Assembly (NCBI GenBank): GCA_964576535.1
Contig: CAZNWB010000005.1
Location: 1-64,000, forward strand
From: 2-02-FULL-66-22 sp964576535
Lineage (GTDB): Bacteria; Methylomirabilota; Methylomirabilia; Methylomirabilales; 2-02-FULL-66-22
Length of the DNA: 64,000 nucleotides
Reading direction: 5' to 3'
Under the pieces are notes generated by a model. That model ran no database searches and was not told where the DNA came from. It worked only from the letters and a program-made list of their open reading frames with translations. A program made the position numbers and the translations under genes. How positions within the stretch are numbered: the first letter of the stretch is position 1; every line of letters starts with the position of its first letter. Positions 33,771 through 43,166 of this stretch are shown piece by piece.

Positions 33771-34604
33771 TTACGACCGGAAGGCCACGGGGGAGAGCAG
33801 GCGACGTCCCGCGAGGACGAGAAAGAAGAGGCAGGTGCTCACCAAGACGATGGCGGCGCCCGAGGCAACGTTCAGGTAATAGGAGAGATACAAGCCGATG
33901 ACGGCCGCCAGGGCGGCCAACACAACGCCCAGGACCATCATCTGGAAGAACCGCTGGGTCAGAAGATACGCCGTGGCGCTGGGCGTCACCAACAACGCCA
34001 CCACCAGGATGATGCCAACCGCCTGGATGGAAATCACGATAGTCACGGCGATCAGTCCCAGGAGCAGGTGGTTGAACGCCTGGACCGGGTACCCCATGGC
34101 CTCTGCGACCGTCGGATCGAAGGACAGGAGGAGCAATTCCTTGTAAAGGACGGTGATGGTCAGGACCACGACCCCTCCCAGGAACGCCACGAGCCAGAGC
34201 TCCCTCTCCGAAATCCCCAGGACGTTTCCGAACAGGAAGCTGAACAGGTCCACGGTGTAGCCCTGGATCGTGCTCATGAGGAGCACGCCCAGGGCGAAGG
34301 CCCCGGCGAACAGGATCCCGATGGCCGTATCGTGGCTGACGCGACCATGTCGAGAGACGACGCCGACCCCCAAAGCAGTGGCCAGGGCGAACAGCATGGC
34401 CCCCAGGTAGATGTTTCCCTTGAGCATGTAGGCGATGACGACCCCGGGGAAGGCCGCGTGGGCCAGGGCATCCCCGACGAAGGCCAGCCCGCGCAACACG
34501 ACGTACGTGCCTACCAGGGCGCAGATGGCCGCCACCAGCACGCCCCCCAGCAGGGCCCGCTGCATGAAGCCAAACTCAAATGGCGCCACCAGGAACTCGA
34601 TCAT
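33771..34604 (-). CDS. znuB: Zinc (or manganese) ABC transporter permease
   Basis: 277 residues and about eight helices of the ABC-3 family. The N-terminal MQRALLGGVLVAAICALVGTYVVLRGLAFVGDALAHAAFPG is typical, and GYPVQAFNHLLLGLIAVTIVISIQAVGIILVVALLVTP is the coupling region. Last gene of the fur/zur-znuA-znuC-znuB unit. Specificity for Zn against Mn is not readable from the permease. Confidence 0.93.
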   Translation of the reverse strand: MIEFLVAPFEFGFMQRALLGGVLVAAICALVGTYVVLRGLAFVGDALAHAAFPGVVIAYMLKGNIYLGAMLFALATALGVGVVSRHGRVSHDTAIGILFAGAFALGVLLMSTIQGYTVDLFSFLFGNVLGISERELWLVAFLGGVVVLTITVLYKELLLLSFDPTVAEAMGYPVQAFNHLLLGLIAVTIVISIQAVGIILVVALLVTPSATAYLLTQRFFQMMVLGVVLAALAAVIGLYLSYYLNVASGAAIVLVSTCLFFLVLAGRRLLSPVAFRS

Positions 34605-34611
34605 GGGTGAT

Positions 34612-34680
34612 CTCGCAAGGCGGAAAACGCAAAACGTGAAGCGTAATGTGATTACGTTTTACGTTTCACGTCTTACGGTT
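34612..34680. repeat. ACGTTTTACGTTTCACG wobble repeat
   Basis: AAAACGCAAAACGTGAAGCG and the mirrored ACGTTTTACGTTTCACGTC form an imperfect inverted repeat between znuC and znuB. It contains the last seven codons of znuC. Confidence 0.7.
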
Positions 34681-35465
34681 TCGTGTCGATGCTCGTCGGC
34701 GACGACGATGCGCCGGTCCCCCACCCGGACAAGCATCAGATGGTGGCCGTAGGTCCGGCCCAGGATATCCTCCCGGAACACTTCTCTGGGCGGCCCGTAC
34801 GCGACCAGCTGCCGGTTCAGGCACAGGACTTGGTCGAACCGCTCAATCACGCAATTCAGGTCGTGGGTGGCCACGACGACTGTCTTTCCGATGTCTCGGA
34901 GCTCTTCCAGCAGGGCGAAAATGGCATGTTGCGTGGTGGCGTCCACGCCACTGACCGGCTCATCCAGGAGGAGCAGGTGTGGATCCTGAGCCAGGACACG
35001 CGCCAGGAATGCCCGCTGCTGTTGCCCGCCCGATAGCTTGCCGATCTGGGTCTGAGCATGGTCCAGGAGATCCACGCGTTCCAGGGCCCGACGCACGGCC
35101 GTGAAATCCTCTGGACCTGGGCGGCGACCCCAGCCGATCCGCGGGTACCGGCCCATCATCACCACATCCGCGACCGAGACCGGGAAATCCCGGTTGACCT
35201 CCTCCAGCTGGGGGAGGTACCCCATCATCGCCCGCTGTCCCAGCGCGGGCGCCTCGTGCAGCAGGATCTCGCCGCGGTGGTATGGGGTCAATCCCAGGAT
35301 GGCCTTGAAGAGGGTGGTCTTCCCGGCGCCGTTGGGCCCGATTACACCGACCATTTGTCCCGGCGGTATGGCGAAGGTGATCCCATCCAGCGCGGGCGTC
35401 CCATTGTACCCCGCAACCAGGTCCCTCACCTCCAGGCAATACCGCCAGGCCTTCTTGTCCCTCAC
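34659..35465 (-). CDS. znuC: Zinc (or manganese) ABC transporter ATPase
   Basis: 268 residues. Walker A GPNGAGKTT, signature LSGGQQQRAFLARVLA, Walker B LLLLDEPVSG and H-loop VATHDLN are all normal. The GTG at 35465 has GGAG seven bases upstream; the frame extends to 35528 but that part is only the AATTCGAAATTCG repeat. The last residues (about HETVRRET) come from the ACGTTTTACG repeat. Confidence 0.92.
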   Translation of the reverse strand: MRDKKAWRYCLEVRDLVAGYNGTPALDGITFAIPPGQMVGVIGPNGAGKTTLFKAILGLTPYHRGEILLHEAPALGQRAMMGYLPQLEEVNRDFPVSVADVVMMGRYPRIGWGRRPGPEDFTAVRRALERVDLLDHAQTQIGKLSGGQQQRAFLARVLAQDPHLLLLDEPVSGVDATTQHAIFALLEELRDIGKTVVVATHDLNCVIERFDQVLCLNRQLVAYGPPREVFREDILGRTYGHHLMLVRVGDRRIVVADEHRHETVRRET

Positions 35466-35477
35466 GGGCCACTCCGG

Positions 35478-35512
35478 CAAATTCGAAATTCGAAATTCGA
35501 AATTCGAAATGT
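35478..35512. repeat. AATTCGAAATTCGAAATTCG tandem repeat
   Basis: Four or so tandem copies of the 9-base unit AAATTCGAA lie between znuA and znuC. Slippage at this site would be easy. Confidence 0.8.
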
Positions 35513-35514
35513 AT

Positions 35515-36423
35515 TCACTTGAGTGCATTCACGATCTGCGTCACGTTGTGTCGCATGAGGGCGATGTAGCTATTGGCTTCGGGCCCGTCCGAGAGACTGT
35601 CATTGTACAGGTTGGTCACCACCTTGACGCCAGCCTCCTTGGCCAGGACTTCCATCATCTTGGGATTGAACTGGGACTCCGTGAAGACGGCCGGCACCTC
35701 GGCCTGTTTGATCCGCCGGGCCAGCGCAGTGAGCTGCCGGGCGGAGGGCTCCTTTCCCGGGCTCGCCACGACGACCCCCTGGAGTGTGAACCCGTATCGT
35801 TTGGCAAAGTAGGGGAAGGCATCGTGGAACGTGACCAGCTTGCGTCGCGCTGCGGGGATCTTTGCCACCTCGGCCTGGACCCAGGTGTCGAGTTCGTCGA
35901 GCCGGGCGAGATAGGCTTTGGCCCGGTCGGCATACTGTCCCGCCTGGGCGGGATCCACCTTGCTCAGGCTGTCACGGATCTTCTCCACGTAGGTCTTGGC
36001 GTTCGTCACGTCCAGCCACAGGTGCGGGTTGGGCTCTCCGCCTGCCTCCGATATGGTTGGAAGGCCCTGGGACAGGACGACAATGGGCAGATCCGGTTTC
36101 CCCGCGTTCCGGATGGTACCGTCAATCCACTCCTCGAGATGCGCACCGTTGTAAAAGACGATCCGGGCCTGCGCGACCGTCTTGATATCGCCGGGGGTCG
36201 GCTGGTACGTATGGACTTCCCCTCCCGGAGGCACCAGCGCTTTGACATCCACCTTGTCGCCGCCGACCTGCCGGATGAGGTCGGCCAGGACGGTCATCGT
36301 GGTGACCACCGTCAGCTTTCGAGGCGCCGCCTGCTCCTGCGGGGACCGCGATTCGCAGGCGGGGAGGAGGATCACGGGTGCCAGGATCCACAGGAGGAGG
36401 TGTCTCGACGCGAATGCGATCAT
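35515..36423 (-). CDS. znuA: Zinc (or manganese) ABC transporter substrate-binding lipoprotein
   Basis: 302 residues from ATG 36423, which overlaps the stop of the upstream Fur gene. A lipoprotein signal ends in LLPAC. Cluster A-I metal ligands are in GGEVHTYQPTP, PNPHLWLDV, TFHDAFPYFAKRYG and, near the end, YNDSLSDG. The His-rich loop common in ZnuA is missing, so Mn cannot be excluded. AAGGGGA precedes the start. The longer frame from 36480 lies in the Fur gene and is not used. Confidence 0.92.
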   Translation of the reverse strand: MIAFASRHLLLWILAPVILLPACESRSPQEQAAPRKLTVVTTMTVLADLIRQVGGDKVDVKALVPPGGEVHTYQPTPGDIKTVAQARIVFYNGAHLEEWIDGTIRNAGKPDLPIVVLSQGLPTISEAGGEPNPHLWLDVTNAKTYVEKIRDSLSKVDPAQAGQYADRAKAYLARLDELDTWVQAEVAKIPAARRKLVTFHDAFPYFAKRYGFTLQGVVVASPGKEPSARQLTALARRIKQAEVPAVFTESQFNPKMMEVLAKEAGVKVVTNLYNDSLSDGPEANSYIALMRHNVTQIVNALK

Positions 36424-36878
36424 CGGTTCCCCTTGTGACGACGCGTAGGCTTCCTGGCCCGCCGGGAGCAGTCCTGGCATTGACCGAAGAAGTCCATGCA
36501 GTGGCCTTCGATCCGGAATTTCGTCCGGCGGGCCAGGGTGCGGGTCAGCCGCTCCAACTGGCAGTCGGAAAACTCCACGACCAGGCCGCAGTCGTTGCAG
36601 ACCAGGTGGTGCCCGTGCCGCTCGGTGATGCGGGCGTAGTGGCGGTGCCGGTGCTCGACGTGAACGTGCTTGATCAGGTGCAGCCGGGCCAGCAGGTCCA
36701 TGGTGCGGTAGACGCTGGCCAGACCGACCCGGCCGTCGATCTCCTGCGCCCGCCGGTGCACCTCCGCGACCTTGAGGTGCTCCGTGCTTCCGGCCAGCAC
36801 CTGCAGGACCGCCAACCGGGATCGGGTCAGGCGAAGCCCCTGATCCTGGAGCGCTTGCTTCAGCAGTTGGGTGGGCAT
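36420..36878 (-). CDS. Fur-family repressor, probably Zur
   Basis: 152 residues. Winged helix with GLRLTRSRLAVLQVLAGSTEHLKVAEVHRRA and RVGLASVYRTMDLL. His/Glu metal-site stretch HVHVEHRHRHYARITERHGHHLVC. Structural zinc site C94-x2-C97 and C134-x2-C137. Heads the znu operon and shares an ATGA overlap with znuA. An inverted repeat and promoter directly upstream suggest self-control. Function as Zur is inferred from the operon. Confidence 0.9.
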   Translation of the reverse strand: MPTQLLKQALQDQGLRLTRSRLAVLQVLAGSTEHLKVAEVHRRAQEIDGRVGLASVYRTMDLLARLHLIKHVHVEHRHRHYARITERHGHHLVCNDCGLVVEFSDCQLERLTRTLARRTKFRIEGHCMDFFGQCQDCSRRARKPTRRHKGNR

Positions 36879-36894
36879 GCGGGGCCTCGATAAA

Positions 36895-36909
36895 TGAGAA
36901 ATATTCTCA
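36895..36909 (-). promoter_or_regulatory. Fur/Zur box upstream of the znu operon
   Basis: TGAGAAT, A, TTTCTCA on the minus strand: a 7-1-7 inverted repeat close to the TGATAAT-n-ATTATCA Fur-type layout, 17 bp before the start codon and three bases after the -10 box. Confidence 0.65.
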
Positions 36910-36912
36910 GGA

Positions 36913-36941
36913 AGAGTACACGCCTTTCCCCGGCATGTCAA
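36913..36941 (-). promoter_or_regulatory. Promoter of the fur/zur-znu operon
   Basis: On the minus strand TTGACA (36936-36941), a 17-bp spacer and TACTCT (36913-36918). The operator at 36895-36909 covers the expected start site. Confidence 0.6.
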
Positions 36942-37099
36942 ATATCACTGGCAGGCGGGGCCGGGGGAGGGGACCGGTCAAAGCGAACGTCGAGTGCCGA
37001 GGGGGAAGAACGTGCCCGCAGGGGGAGCGGTGCCAGGGCATGGACACTGCGCCCGAAGAAACCGGCAAGCGGTGAAAGTCATTCGTGGCAGGCAGCGCC

Positions 37100-39841
37100 T
37101 CAGGGCTGGGGCGGGGTGACGACGATCTGGATCAGGCGGTCGGGGTGCAGGTAGGTACGGGCGGCGGCGTGGACCTGCTCCAACGTGACGGCGCGGATGA
37201 TGTCCTGGAAGCGCTGGGGGAAATCCAGGCCCAGGATGAAAAGCTCCGTGTCCCTGAGCACGAAGGCCTGGCCCATCTGATCCTCCATGGACAGGGCGAG
37301 TGATCCGATGGCGCTGTTCTTGACCTCTTCCAATTCGTCGGCAGTCGCCCCACCGTCGCGGAACTGCTTCGTCACGCTGAGGACCTCCGCGAGGGCTCGG
37401 TCCATGGATTTGGGGTCGGCCTGGAACTGGATCACGAACGGCCGCTCGAACCGGAACGGGTGGAAGTAGCTCCACACGCTATACGTCATGCCTTCCCGTT
37501 CGCGCAATGCCTGCATCAGCCTGCTGCCCATTCCCCAGCCGAGGATCCGGGTCGCGAGGTAGGCGTGGTAGTAGTCCGGGTGGATCCGGGATATCCCATT
37601 GCCGCCCAGCATGGCGAAGGCTTCCGTCTTCCCGGGGAGTTCAACCGTGAGGCGATTGCTCGCGGTCACGCTCGGCATCGGCGGGATGGAGTCGTCCACC
37701 GTCTCGACCAGCCGGGACCATGAGCCGAAGGCGCGCGTCACGGTGGCCAGCGCCTGCGACGGGCTGATGTCGCCGACGACGACCAGCACGGTCCGTTCCG
37801 GTCGGTAGAACCGCGTGTGGAATCCGATGATGTCTTCGCGCGTAATGTTCGCGAGATCCGGTACGAGACCGCGCGGATGCCGGTGCAGCGGATGCCCTGG
37901 CGGGAAGAGCCGCTTGAACAGCTCCCGGTGCGCCCGGTCCACTGAGTCCTCGGCATCACGGATCAGGCGGGAGTGGAGCCGACCGATGGCCTTGCTGACT
38001 TCCACCGCGGGGAAGGACGGGGTCCGCAGGCAGTCGGCCATGGCATCCAGGACGGTGTCGAAATGCTCCGACAGCATCTGCGCCGTGATGCCGACCGTCT
38101 GGTACTCTGCCTGGAAGGAGAGCGAGGCACCCAGGAACTCCAGGCGCTCTGCCAGGGATTCGGCAGAGTGTCCAGCCGTCCCCCGGACGAGCAGGTCGGA
38201 GGTGAGGGAGGCCAGTCCGGCCTTCCCTTGCGGATCGTGAACGGGCGCGGCCAGAACATACCCCTTGATCGCCACGGTGGGCACGATCCGGTTCTCGCCA
38301 ACGATGAGGGTGAACCCGTTGGGCAGGACCGTCCGAACCACTCGTCCCCCCGATGCCGATTGGGACATAGCCGCGGTGTCAGAGGCTGACGAAGCCCCAG
38401 GGTCGAATGCCGTCGGCTCGAGACGCCAGTGCACCGCATCCCGGGGGCCGAACGGCTTGACGGACCGCCCCCCGGGCGCCGGCTGCGGCACGAACCAGCC
38501 CACCGTTCGATTATCTGGGGTGAGGTACTGCCGGGCCACACGCTGGACATCCGCGGCTGTCACCTGGCGGATCCGGTCCAGGTATTGATCCAACTCGCGG
38601 TGCCCCACGCTCATTTCCAGGCTGCCGATCATCCGGGCCAGCCCGCTCACGCTGCCATAGGCAAAGGTGAGGTTGGCGCGGACCTGGTTGATAACCTTCT
38701 GAAGCTCGAAGTCGGAAACCGGCTCGTTCCGGACCCGCTCGATGGTCTCGGAGAAGGCCCGCTCGATCTTCTCGTGGGGCACGCCATCGCGAGCGGTAAG
38801 GTAGAAGGCGATCCAGCCGGTGTCCAGTCGCCGGCTCAGATAACTGGCCTGGGAGGCGACCAGCTCAGTTTCCTCCAGGGCCCGGTGAAGACGCGAACTC
38901 TGGCCCTCGGTCAGGATGGCATCCAGGACCTCCAAGGGGTACAGGTCCGGGTGTTGGGCCGGGGGCAGGTGGTAGAAAAACTGCAGGTGTGCCGTGGCTC
39001 CCGCTTCCTTGAGGAGGATTCGCCGCTCCCCTTGCTGGGGCGGCTCCTGGGGGATCACAGGGGGCGGCGGCAGGCCGGCCGGGATGGCGCCGAAGTATTT
39101 CTCGACCAGGGCAAGAAGCCGGTCGGTCTGGAAGTCCCCGACAATGACCAGGACGGCATTATTGGGCTGGTAGTAGGTCCGGTAATGGTCGCGGACGCTC
39201 TCCTGGGTCAAGGCTTGGACATCGGTCTTCCAGCCGATGATGGGGGACCGATAGGGGTGGACGCGGAACGCCACGGAGCGGGTGACGTCCTCCAACAGTT
39301 CCTCCGGGTTGTTCAGCCTCCCCTGCAATTCGGACAGGACAACGCCCTTCTCCCGGGCCAACTCCTGGGAATCCATGAGGCAGTTCAGCATCCGCTCCGC
39401 CTCGATGCGCAGGGCGGTCTCCAGGTGCCCGCTGGGGAGCGTGATGTGATAGGCGGTATGGTCGAAGCTGGTGAAGGCGTTGTGCCGGCCGCCGGCCCGC
39501 TGGACCAGGTGGTCCATCTCTCCCGTCTTCAGACTCGTGGTGGCCCGGAACATCATGTGCTCGACCTGATGAGAGATACCCGTCAGCCCGGGTCGCTCGT
39601 TCCGCGAGCCGACCTTGTACCACGTCCAAACGGTCACGACGGGGCCCGCGTGGACTTCCTTCGTGAGGACCTTCAGGCCGTTTCCGAGGACCGTTTCCCG
39701 GACACCGGGCTCGACCTCGGCCCTGGTGCCGGTCTCAGGTGCAGCAGCCGCTTTGGCGGGACCATTGGAGGCGACGGCCCGGGGAGGAATTCCGAGGAAG
39801 ACAAGAATGCTGATGCCGGCAAGCAGGCTTCGCAGGCGCAC
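37100..39841 (-). CDS. Secreted tandem M16 zinc peptidase (insulinase family)
   Basis: 913 residues with a GTG start behind GGAGGGG. A signal peptide ends at about residue 24. The first M16 unit has H91-x2-E94-H95 and E171, the intact HxxEH...E zinc site. The second unit (from about 490: VVRTVLPNGFTLIVGENRIVP) has KAGLASLTSDLLV in place of HxxEH and should be inactive. The fusion mimics the active/inactive subunit pair of mitochondrial-processing-like M16B proteases in one chain. It probably degrades peptides in the periplasm. Confidence 0.92.
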   Translation of the reverse strand: MRLRSLLAGISILVFLGIPPRAVASNGPAKAAAAPETGTRAEVEPGVRETVLGNGLKVLTKEVHAGPVVTVWTWYKVGSRNERPGLTGISHQVEHMMFRATTSLKTGEMDHLVQRAGGRHNAFTSFDHTAYHITLPSGHLETALRIEAERMLNCLMDSQELAREKGVVLSELQGRLNNPEELLEDVTRSVAFRVHPYRSPIIGWKTDVQALTQESVRDHYRTYYQPNNAVLVIVGDFQTDRLLALVEKYFGAIPAGLPPPPVIPQEPPQQGERRILLKEAGATAHLQFFYHLPPAQHPDLYPLEVLDAILTEGQSSRLHRALEETELVASQASYLSRRLDTGWIAFYLTARDGVPHEKIERAFSETIERVRNEPVSDFELQKVINQVRANLTFAYGSVSGLARMIGSLEMSVGHRELDQYLDRIRQVTAADVQRVARQYLTPDNRTVGWFVPQPAPGGRSVKPFGPRDAVHWRLEPTAFDPGASSASDTAAMSQSASGGRVVRTVLPNGFTLIVGENRIVPTVAIKGYVLAAPVHDPQGKAGLASLTSDLLVRGTAGHSAESLAERLEFLGASLSFQAEYQTVGITAQMLSEHFDTVLDAMADCLRTPSFPAVEVSKAIGRLHSRLIRDAEDSVDRAHRELFKRLFPPGHPLHRHPRGLVPDLANITREDIIGFHTRFYRPERTVLVVVGDISPSQALATVTRAFGSWSRLVETVDDSIPPMPSVTASNRLTVELPGKTEAFAMLGGNGISRIHPDYYHAYLATRILGWGMGSRLMQALREREGMTYSVWSYFHPFRFERPFVIQFQADPKSMDRALAEVLSVTKQFRDGGATADELEEVKNSAIGSLALSMEDQMGQAFVLRDTELFILGLDFPQRFQDIIRAVTLEQVHAAARTYLHPDRLIQIVVTPPQP

Positions 39842-39871
39842 ACACCCCTCCGTGGGCGAAAAACTGGCGTC

Positions 39872-39900
39872 AAGTTACTGGACCTATCGACTCACGTCAA
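39872..39900 (-). promoter_or_regulatory. Possible promoter of the M16 peptidase gene
   Basis: On the minus strand TTGACG (39895-39900), a 17-bp spacer and TAACTT (39872-39877), 30 bp before the GTG start. Confidence 0.5.
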
Positions 39901-39977
39901 GCCATTTTGGCAGTGAGCTGTTCTTCGGTGGGTCTGCAATCGGGAGGAGACAGGCTCGGGACGACCGGCCGGGGCCT

Positions 39978-40484
39978 TTACCGCTTGGGCAGGAGCTTTT
40001 CGTACCGGTGTTCTCCGGTCACGGTGTCACGCCCGAAGAGTTCGATGTAATTCACCGAGGGCAAGACTCCGCCATCGTTCGAGTTCACAGACAGTTTCGT
40101 AAGGATGGCGGGGCGGCCGGCGATCATGATCTCGGCGGTTACCTTATCGTCCTTCTGGAACACCGTGATCTCCCGTTCCCTATCGGCGGCCAGGGCAATC
40201 CGGTAGCCTCGGCCGCTCGGATCTGGCTGGATGGTGAATCCATAGGCCAATTGTTTCTCGACGAACGTGAGTTCCTCCCGGTGCCCGCCGTTGGCCAGCA
40301 TGATCCAGTAGGCGATCACGGGCTCCTTCGGGTCGAGCGCGCCCTCCCCGGTGAGCTGCGCATCATAGCGGACCACGTTCGTGTTCGCGTTGCGCTCGAT
40401 GACAAACAACGGTCGGGTGTCCTGGGCGTAAGCCGGAGCGACAATGCCTGTCAGGATCGCGGCGGACAGAAGCAGTCTCTTCAT
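39978..40484 (-). CDS. Exported DUF4833 protein
   Basis: 168 residues. The ATG at 40484 starts a signal peptide ending AYAQ. The mature part matches DUF4833: FVIERNANTNVVRYDAQL, KEPVIAYWIMLANGGHREELTFVEKQLAYGF and a C-terminal VNYIELFGRDTVTGE. The family has no known function. It lies between the M16 peptidase and the ABC-2 exporter and is not clearly linked to either. The longer frame from 40586 lacks protein character. Confidence 0.85.
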   Translation of the reverse strand: MKRLLLSAAILTGIVAPAYAQDTRPLFVIERNANTNVVRYDAQLTGEGALDPKEPVIAYWIMLANGGHREELTFVEKQLAYGFTIQPDPSGRGYRIALAADREREITVFQKDDKVTAEIMIAGRPAILTKLSVNSNDGGVLPSVNYIELFGRDTVTGEHRYEKLLPKR

Positions 40485-40734
40485 CCCCCTCCTCGTTTCT
40501 CCTGTTCGATTCTCTCCTCGTCGGGAAGACGAGCTTCGGCCTCGGCAGGCTGCCCCCAAATTGCCACCGGAGGCGGATAGGCACAAAACGGACGCACCCT
40601 ATCAGGATAGAGATCCTGGGTCAAGCGCCGGATTGCACCGCGCCGCGCTCGGTCCAGGAGGAGGGACAAATCGCCGCTCCGGCTGGCGGGACTCCCTCGC
40701 GTGGCCACACCGTCTGGGACGTTCCCGAGCGACT

Positions 40735-41868
40735 TCACCCGAGGCGTTTCTGGAAGCGGAGGGCAGACAGCGTCAGGACCACCGCGCCGAAGATCAGCAT
40801 CGCCAGGGCCTGGGGCCAGAGGATCTCCAGCCCGACTCCCTTCAGGAAGATCCCGCGGATGACGACCAGGAAGTAGCGGAGGGGGATGAGGTACGTCAGA
40901 TACTGCATGGGCTCTGGCATGCTGGCGATGGGGAAGATGAACCCCGAGAGCAGCATGAAGGGCGGGTTCACGAAAAAGCCGAGCATCATGGCCTGCTGCT
41001 GGGTCTGGCTGACGGTCGAGATGAGCAGACCCAGGCCCAGCGTGGTCATGATGAAAAGGCCGGAGAGGACCAGCAGCAGGCCGAAGCTTCCGGCGATGGG
41101 GATGCGGAACCAGAGGACGCCGGCCAGGACGATGAGGAAGATATCCGCGTAGCCGATGATCACAAAAGGGATCGCCTTGCCCAGCATGAGCTGGGAGGGC
41201 CGGATGGGGCTGACGATCAACTGCTCGATGGTGCCGCGCTCTTTCTCCTTGACGATGGCTGTGGCGGTCATGGTCATGGTCACGATGGTAAGGATCAGGG
41301 CCACCACCCCCGGCACCATGAAGTTCACGCTCTTGAGGTCGGGATTGAACCACACCCGGACGCTGGGTTCCACGGCAGCGGGCGGAGCCGCCTTGGGCCC
41401 CAGCCGCTCCAGGACGATCCGAGCAGACTCGGCGTTCACGATCTGGGTGACGTACCCCTGGGCCACGGTGGCCGTGTTGGAGTCGGTTCCGTCCAGGAGA
41501 AGTTGAACCGTCGCCGTCTCCTGTCGGGCCAGTTTGGCGGCAAACCGCGGCGGGATCACGATGCCGACCCGGACGCGGCCTGCATCCATCAGATCCTTGA
41601 TCCGTCGCTCATCGGCCGGGCGCTCGCGGATCTCGAAATATCCGGAGGTGGAGAGCCGGTCACCGAAGGCGCGGCTTGCCTGAGTGTTGTCGAGGTCGCA
41701 GACCGCCGTGGCCAGGTGCTTGATGTCCGAGGAGACGGCATAGCCAAGAATGACCAGCTGTAACACCGGCAAGATGAGGAGGATGGGCAGCATGCGGCGG
41801 TCCCGCCGGATCTGGATGAACTCCTTCTTGATCAGGGTCAGAACCCGGCTTCGCGTCGGCATTCTCAT
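40735..41868 (-). CDS. ABC-2 type exporter permease (YbhR-like)
   Basis: 377 residues from ATG 41868, behind GGAGTAAAGGG. A first helix (about 19-40), an extracytoplasmic domain of about 150 residues with LLLDGTDSNTATVAQGYVTQIV, then five helices with KERGTIEQLIVSPIRPSQLMLGK in the coupling loop and PLRYFLVVIRGIFLKGVG near the end. Closest in layout to E. coli YbhR/YbhS. Last gene of the TetR-HlyD-ATPase-ATPase-permease-permease unit. Confidence 0.9.
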   Translation of the reverse strand: MRMPTRSRVLTLIKKEFIQIRRDRRMLPILLILPVLQLVILGYAVSSDIKHLATAVCDLDNTQASRAFGDRLSTSGYFEIRERPADERRIKDLMDAGRVRVGIVIPPRFAAKLARQETATVQLLLDGTDSNTATVAQGYVTQIVNAESARIVLERLGPKAAPPAAVEPSVRVWFNPDLKSVNFMVPGVVALILTIVTMTMTATAIVKEKERGTIEQLIVSPIRPSQLMLGKAIPFVIIGYADIFLIVLAGVLWFRIPIAGSFGLLLVLSGLFIMTTLGLGLLISTVSQTQQQAMMLGFFVNPPFMLLSGFIFPIASMPEPMQYLTYLIPLRYFLVVIRGIFLKGVGLEILWPQALAMLIFGAVVLTLSALRFQKRLG

Positions 41869-41931
41869 CCCTTTACTCCAGGTGAGAGACATTCAGTCAG
41901 TGCGTACCGGGCTGTCGGGGGACGTAGGACG

Positions 41932-42025
41932 CCTCCGCGAAGCGGCAATCCGGCAACCAGGCAATTTGGCAATTGGGCGGTCCGGTTTGCCTAACAGCCA
42001 AGTCGCCAAATCGCCCAGTTGCCAC
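41932..42025. repeat. GGCAATTTGGCAATTGGGCG wobble repeat
   Basis: GCGGCAATCCGGCAACCAGGC and the mirrored GCCAAGTCGCCAAATCGCC form an inverted pair in the spacer between the two permease genes. Same family as 12411-12482. Confidence 0.7.
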
Positions 42026-42029
42026 GGGG

Positions 42030-43166
42030 TCATTCCAGCCGCTTCTTGAACTTCGCCGAGCTGGCCATCAACATCAGCACCGCAAAGGCAGCGAGAAACA
42101 GGAGTTCCCGCCACAGGACGACCAGGCCCACCCCCTTGAGGAAGATCCCGCGAAGGATGACCAGGAAGTAGCGGGCCGGGACGAGGTAGGTCACGGCCCG
42201 CAGGGCGGGGGGCATGTTCTCGATGGGGTAGAAGAACCCCGAGAGGAGCAGGGACGGGAGCATGGTGATCAGGACGGCCAGCTGGAAAGCCACCTGCTGG
42301 TTCTTGGTGGCGGCCGAGAGGAACAGGCCGATGCCGAGGGCGCCCAGCAGGAAGATGGTGGAGGACGCCATCAGGAGGGTGAGGCTTCCGTGCAGGGGCA
42401 CGCGGAACCAGAAGACGGCCACCAGCACGATGATCACCACGTCCACCAGGCCGATGATCACATAGGGCAGGATCTTGCCCAGCATCAATTCAACCGGGTG
42501 CAAGGGAGAGGCGATGAGACCTTCCATGGTCCCGCGCTCCCACTCCCGCGCCACGGTCAGCGAGGTGAGCATGGCCGCCAGCATCATCAGGATCACGGCG
42601 GTCAGGCCCGGGATCAGGAAGTTGGAGCTCTTGAGCTCCGGGTTGTACCAGACCCAGGTGCGAAGCTCGATGGGTGCGAGATCTTCAGGCCGTGGCGACA
42701 GATACACCTGAGGCCGCAGGTCACGTGGGGAGAGTTCCGTGCTCTTGGTGATGGCGGCGATGTTACTGATGGCGATGCTCGCCGTGTTGGAGTCGGAGCC
42801 GTCCACCACGAACTGGACGGGTGCCGAGCGTCCGGCTCCAAGGTTCTGGCTGAAATCCTCGGGGATGGTGAGGCCGACCTTCGCGATCCCCAGGTCGATC
42901 GCCCGTCGGAGCTCCCACAGGCTTCCCACCCGGGCCGTCACGACGAAGTAGTCGGTGCTGGTGAACCGACGGACCAGCTCCCGAGCCGGCGGCTGGCCGT
43001 CCAGATCGTAGACGGCCAGCGGGACTCGCTTCACATCCGAGCTGATGCCGTACCCGTAGAGCAGGAGCATGAGGACCGGCATGGTCAGGACGAAGGCGAG
43101 GGAGCGCCGGTCGCGCCAGATCTCGATGAACTCCTTCTTCATGATGGGCCAGATGCGCGACCTCAC
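42030..43166 (-). CDS. ABC-2 type exporter permease (YbhS-like)
   Basis: 378 residues from a GTG that overlaps the upstream ATPase stop. Same plan as the downstream permease: N-terminal helix, a large extracytoplasmic domain with FVVDGSDSNTASIAISNIAAI, and five C-terminal helices with WERGTMEGLIASPLHPVELMLGK and PARYFLVILRGIFLKGVG. The two permeases share the FLKGVG end motif and DGxDSNTA loop, so they are probably paralogous halves of one channel. Confidence 0.92.
   Translation of the reverse strand: MRSRIWPIMKKEFIEIWRDRRSLAFVLTMPVLMLLLYGYGISSDVKRVPLAVYDLDGQPPARELVRRFTSTDYFVVTARVGSLWELRRAIDLGIAKVGLTIPEDFSQNLGAGRSAPVQFVVDGSDSNTASIAISNIAAITKSTELSPRDLRPQVYLSPRPEDLAPIELRTWVWYNPELKSSNFLIPGLTAVILMMLAAMLTSLTVAREWERGTMEGLIASPLHPVELMLGKILPYVIIGLVDVVIIVLVAVFWFRVPLHGSLTLLMASSTIFLLGALGIGLFLSAATKNQQVAFQLAVLITMLPSLLLSGFFYPIENMPPALRAVTYLVPARYFLVILRGIFLKGVGLVVLWRELLFLAAFAVLMLMASSAKFKKRLE

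Noticed and set aside
35478..35512. CRISPR or direct-repeat array
   Set aside because: The unit is 9 bases with no spacers; a simple tandem repeat.
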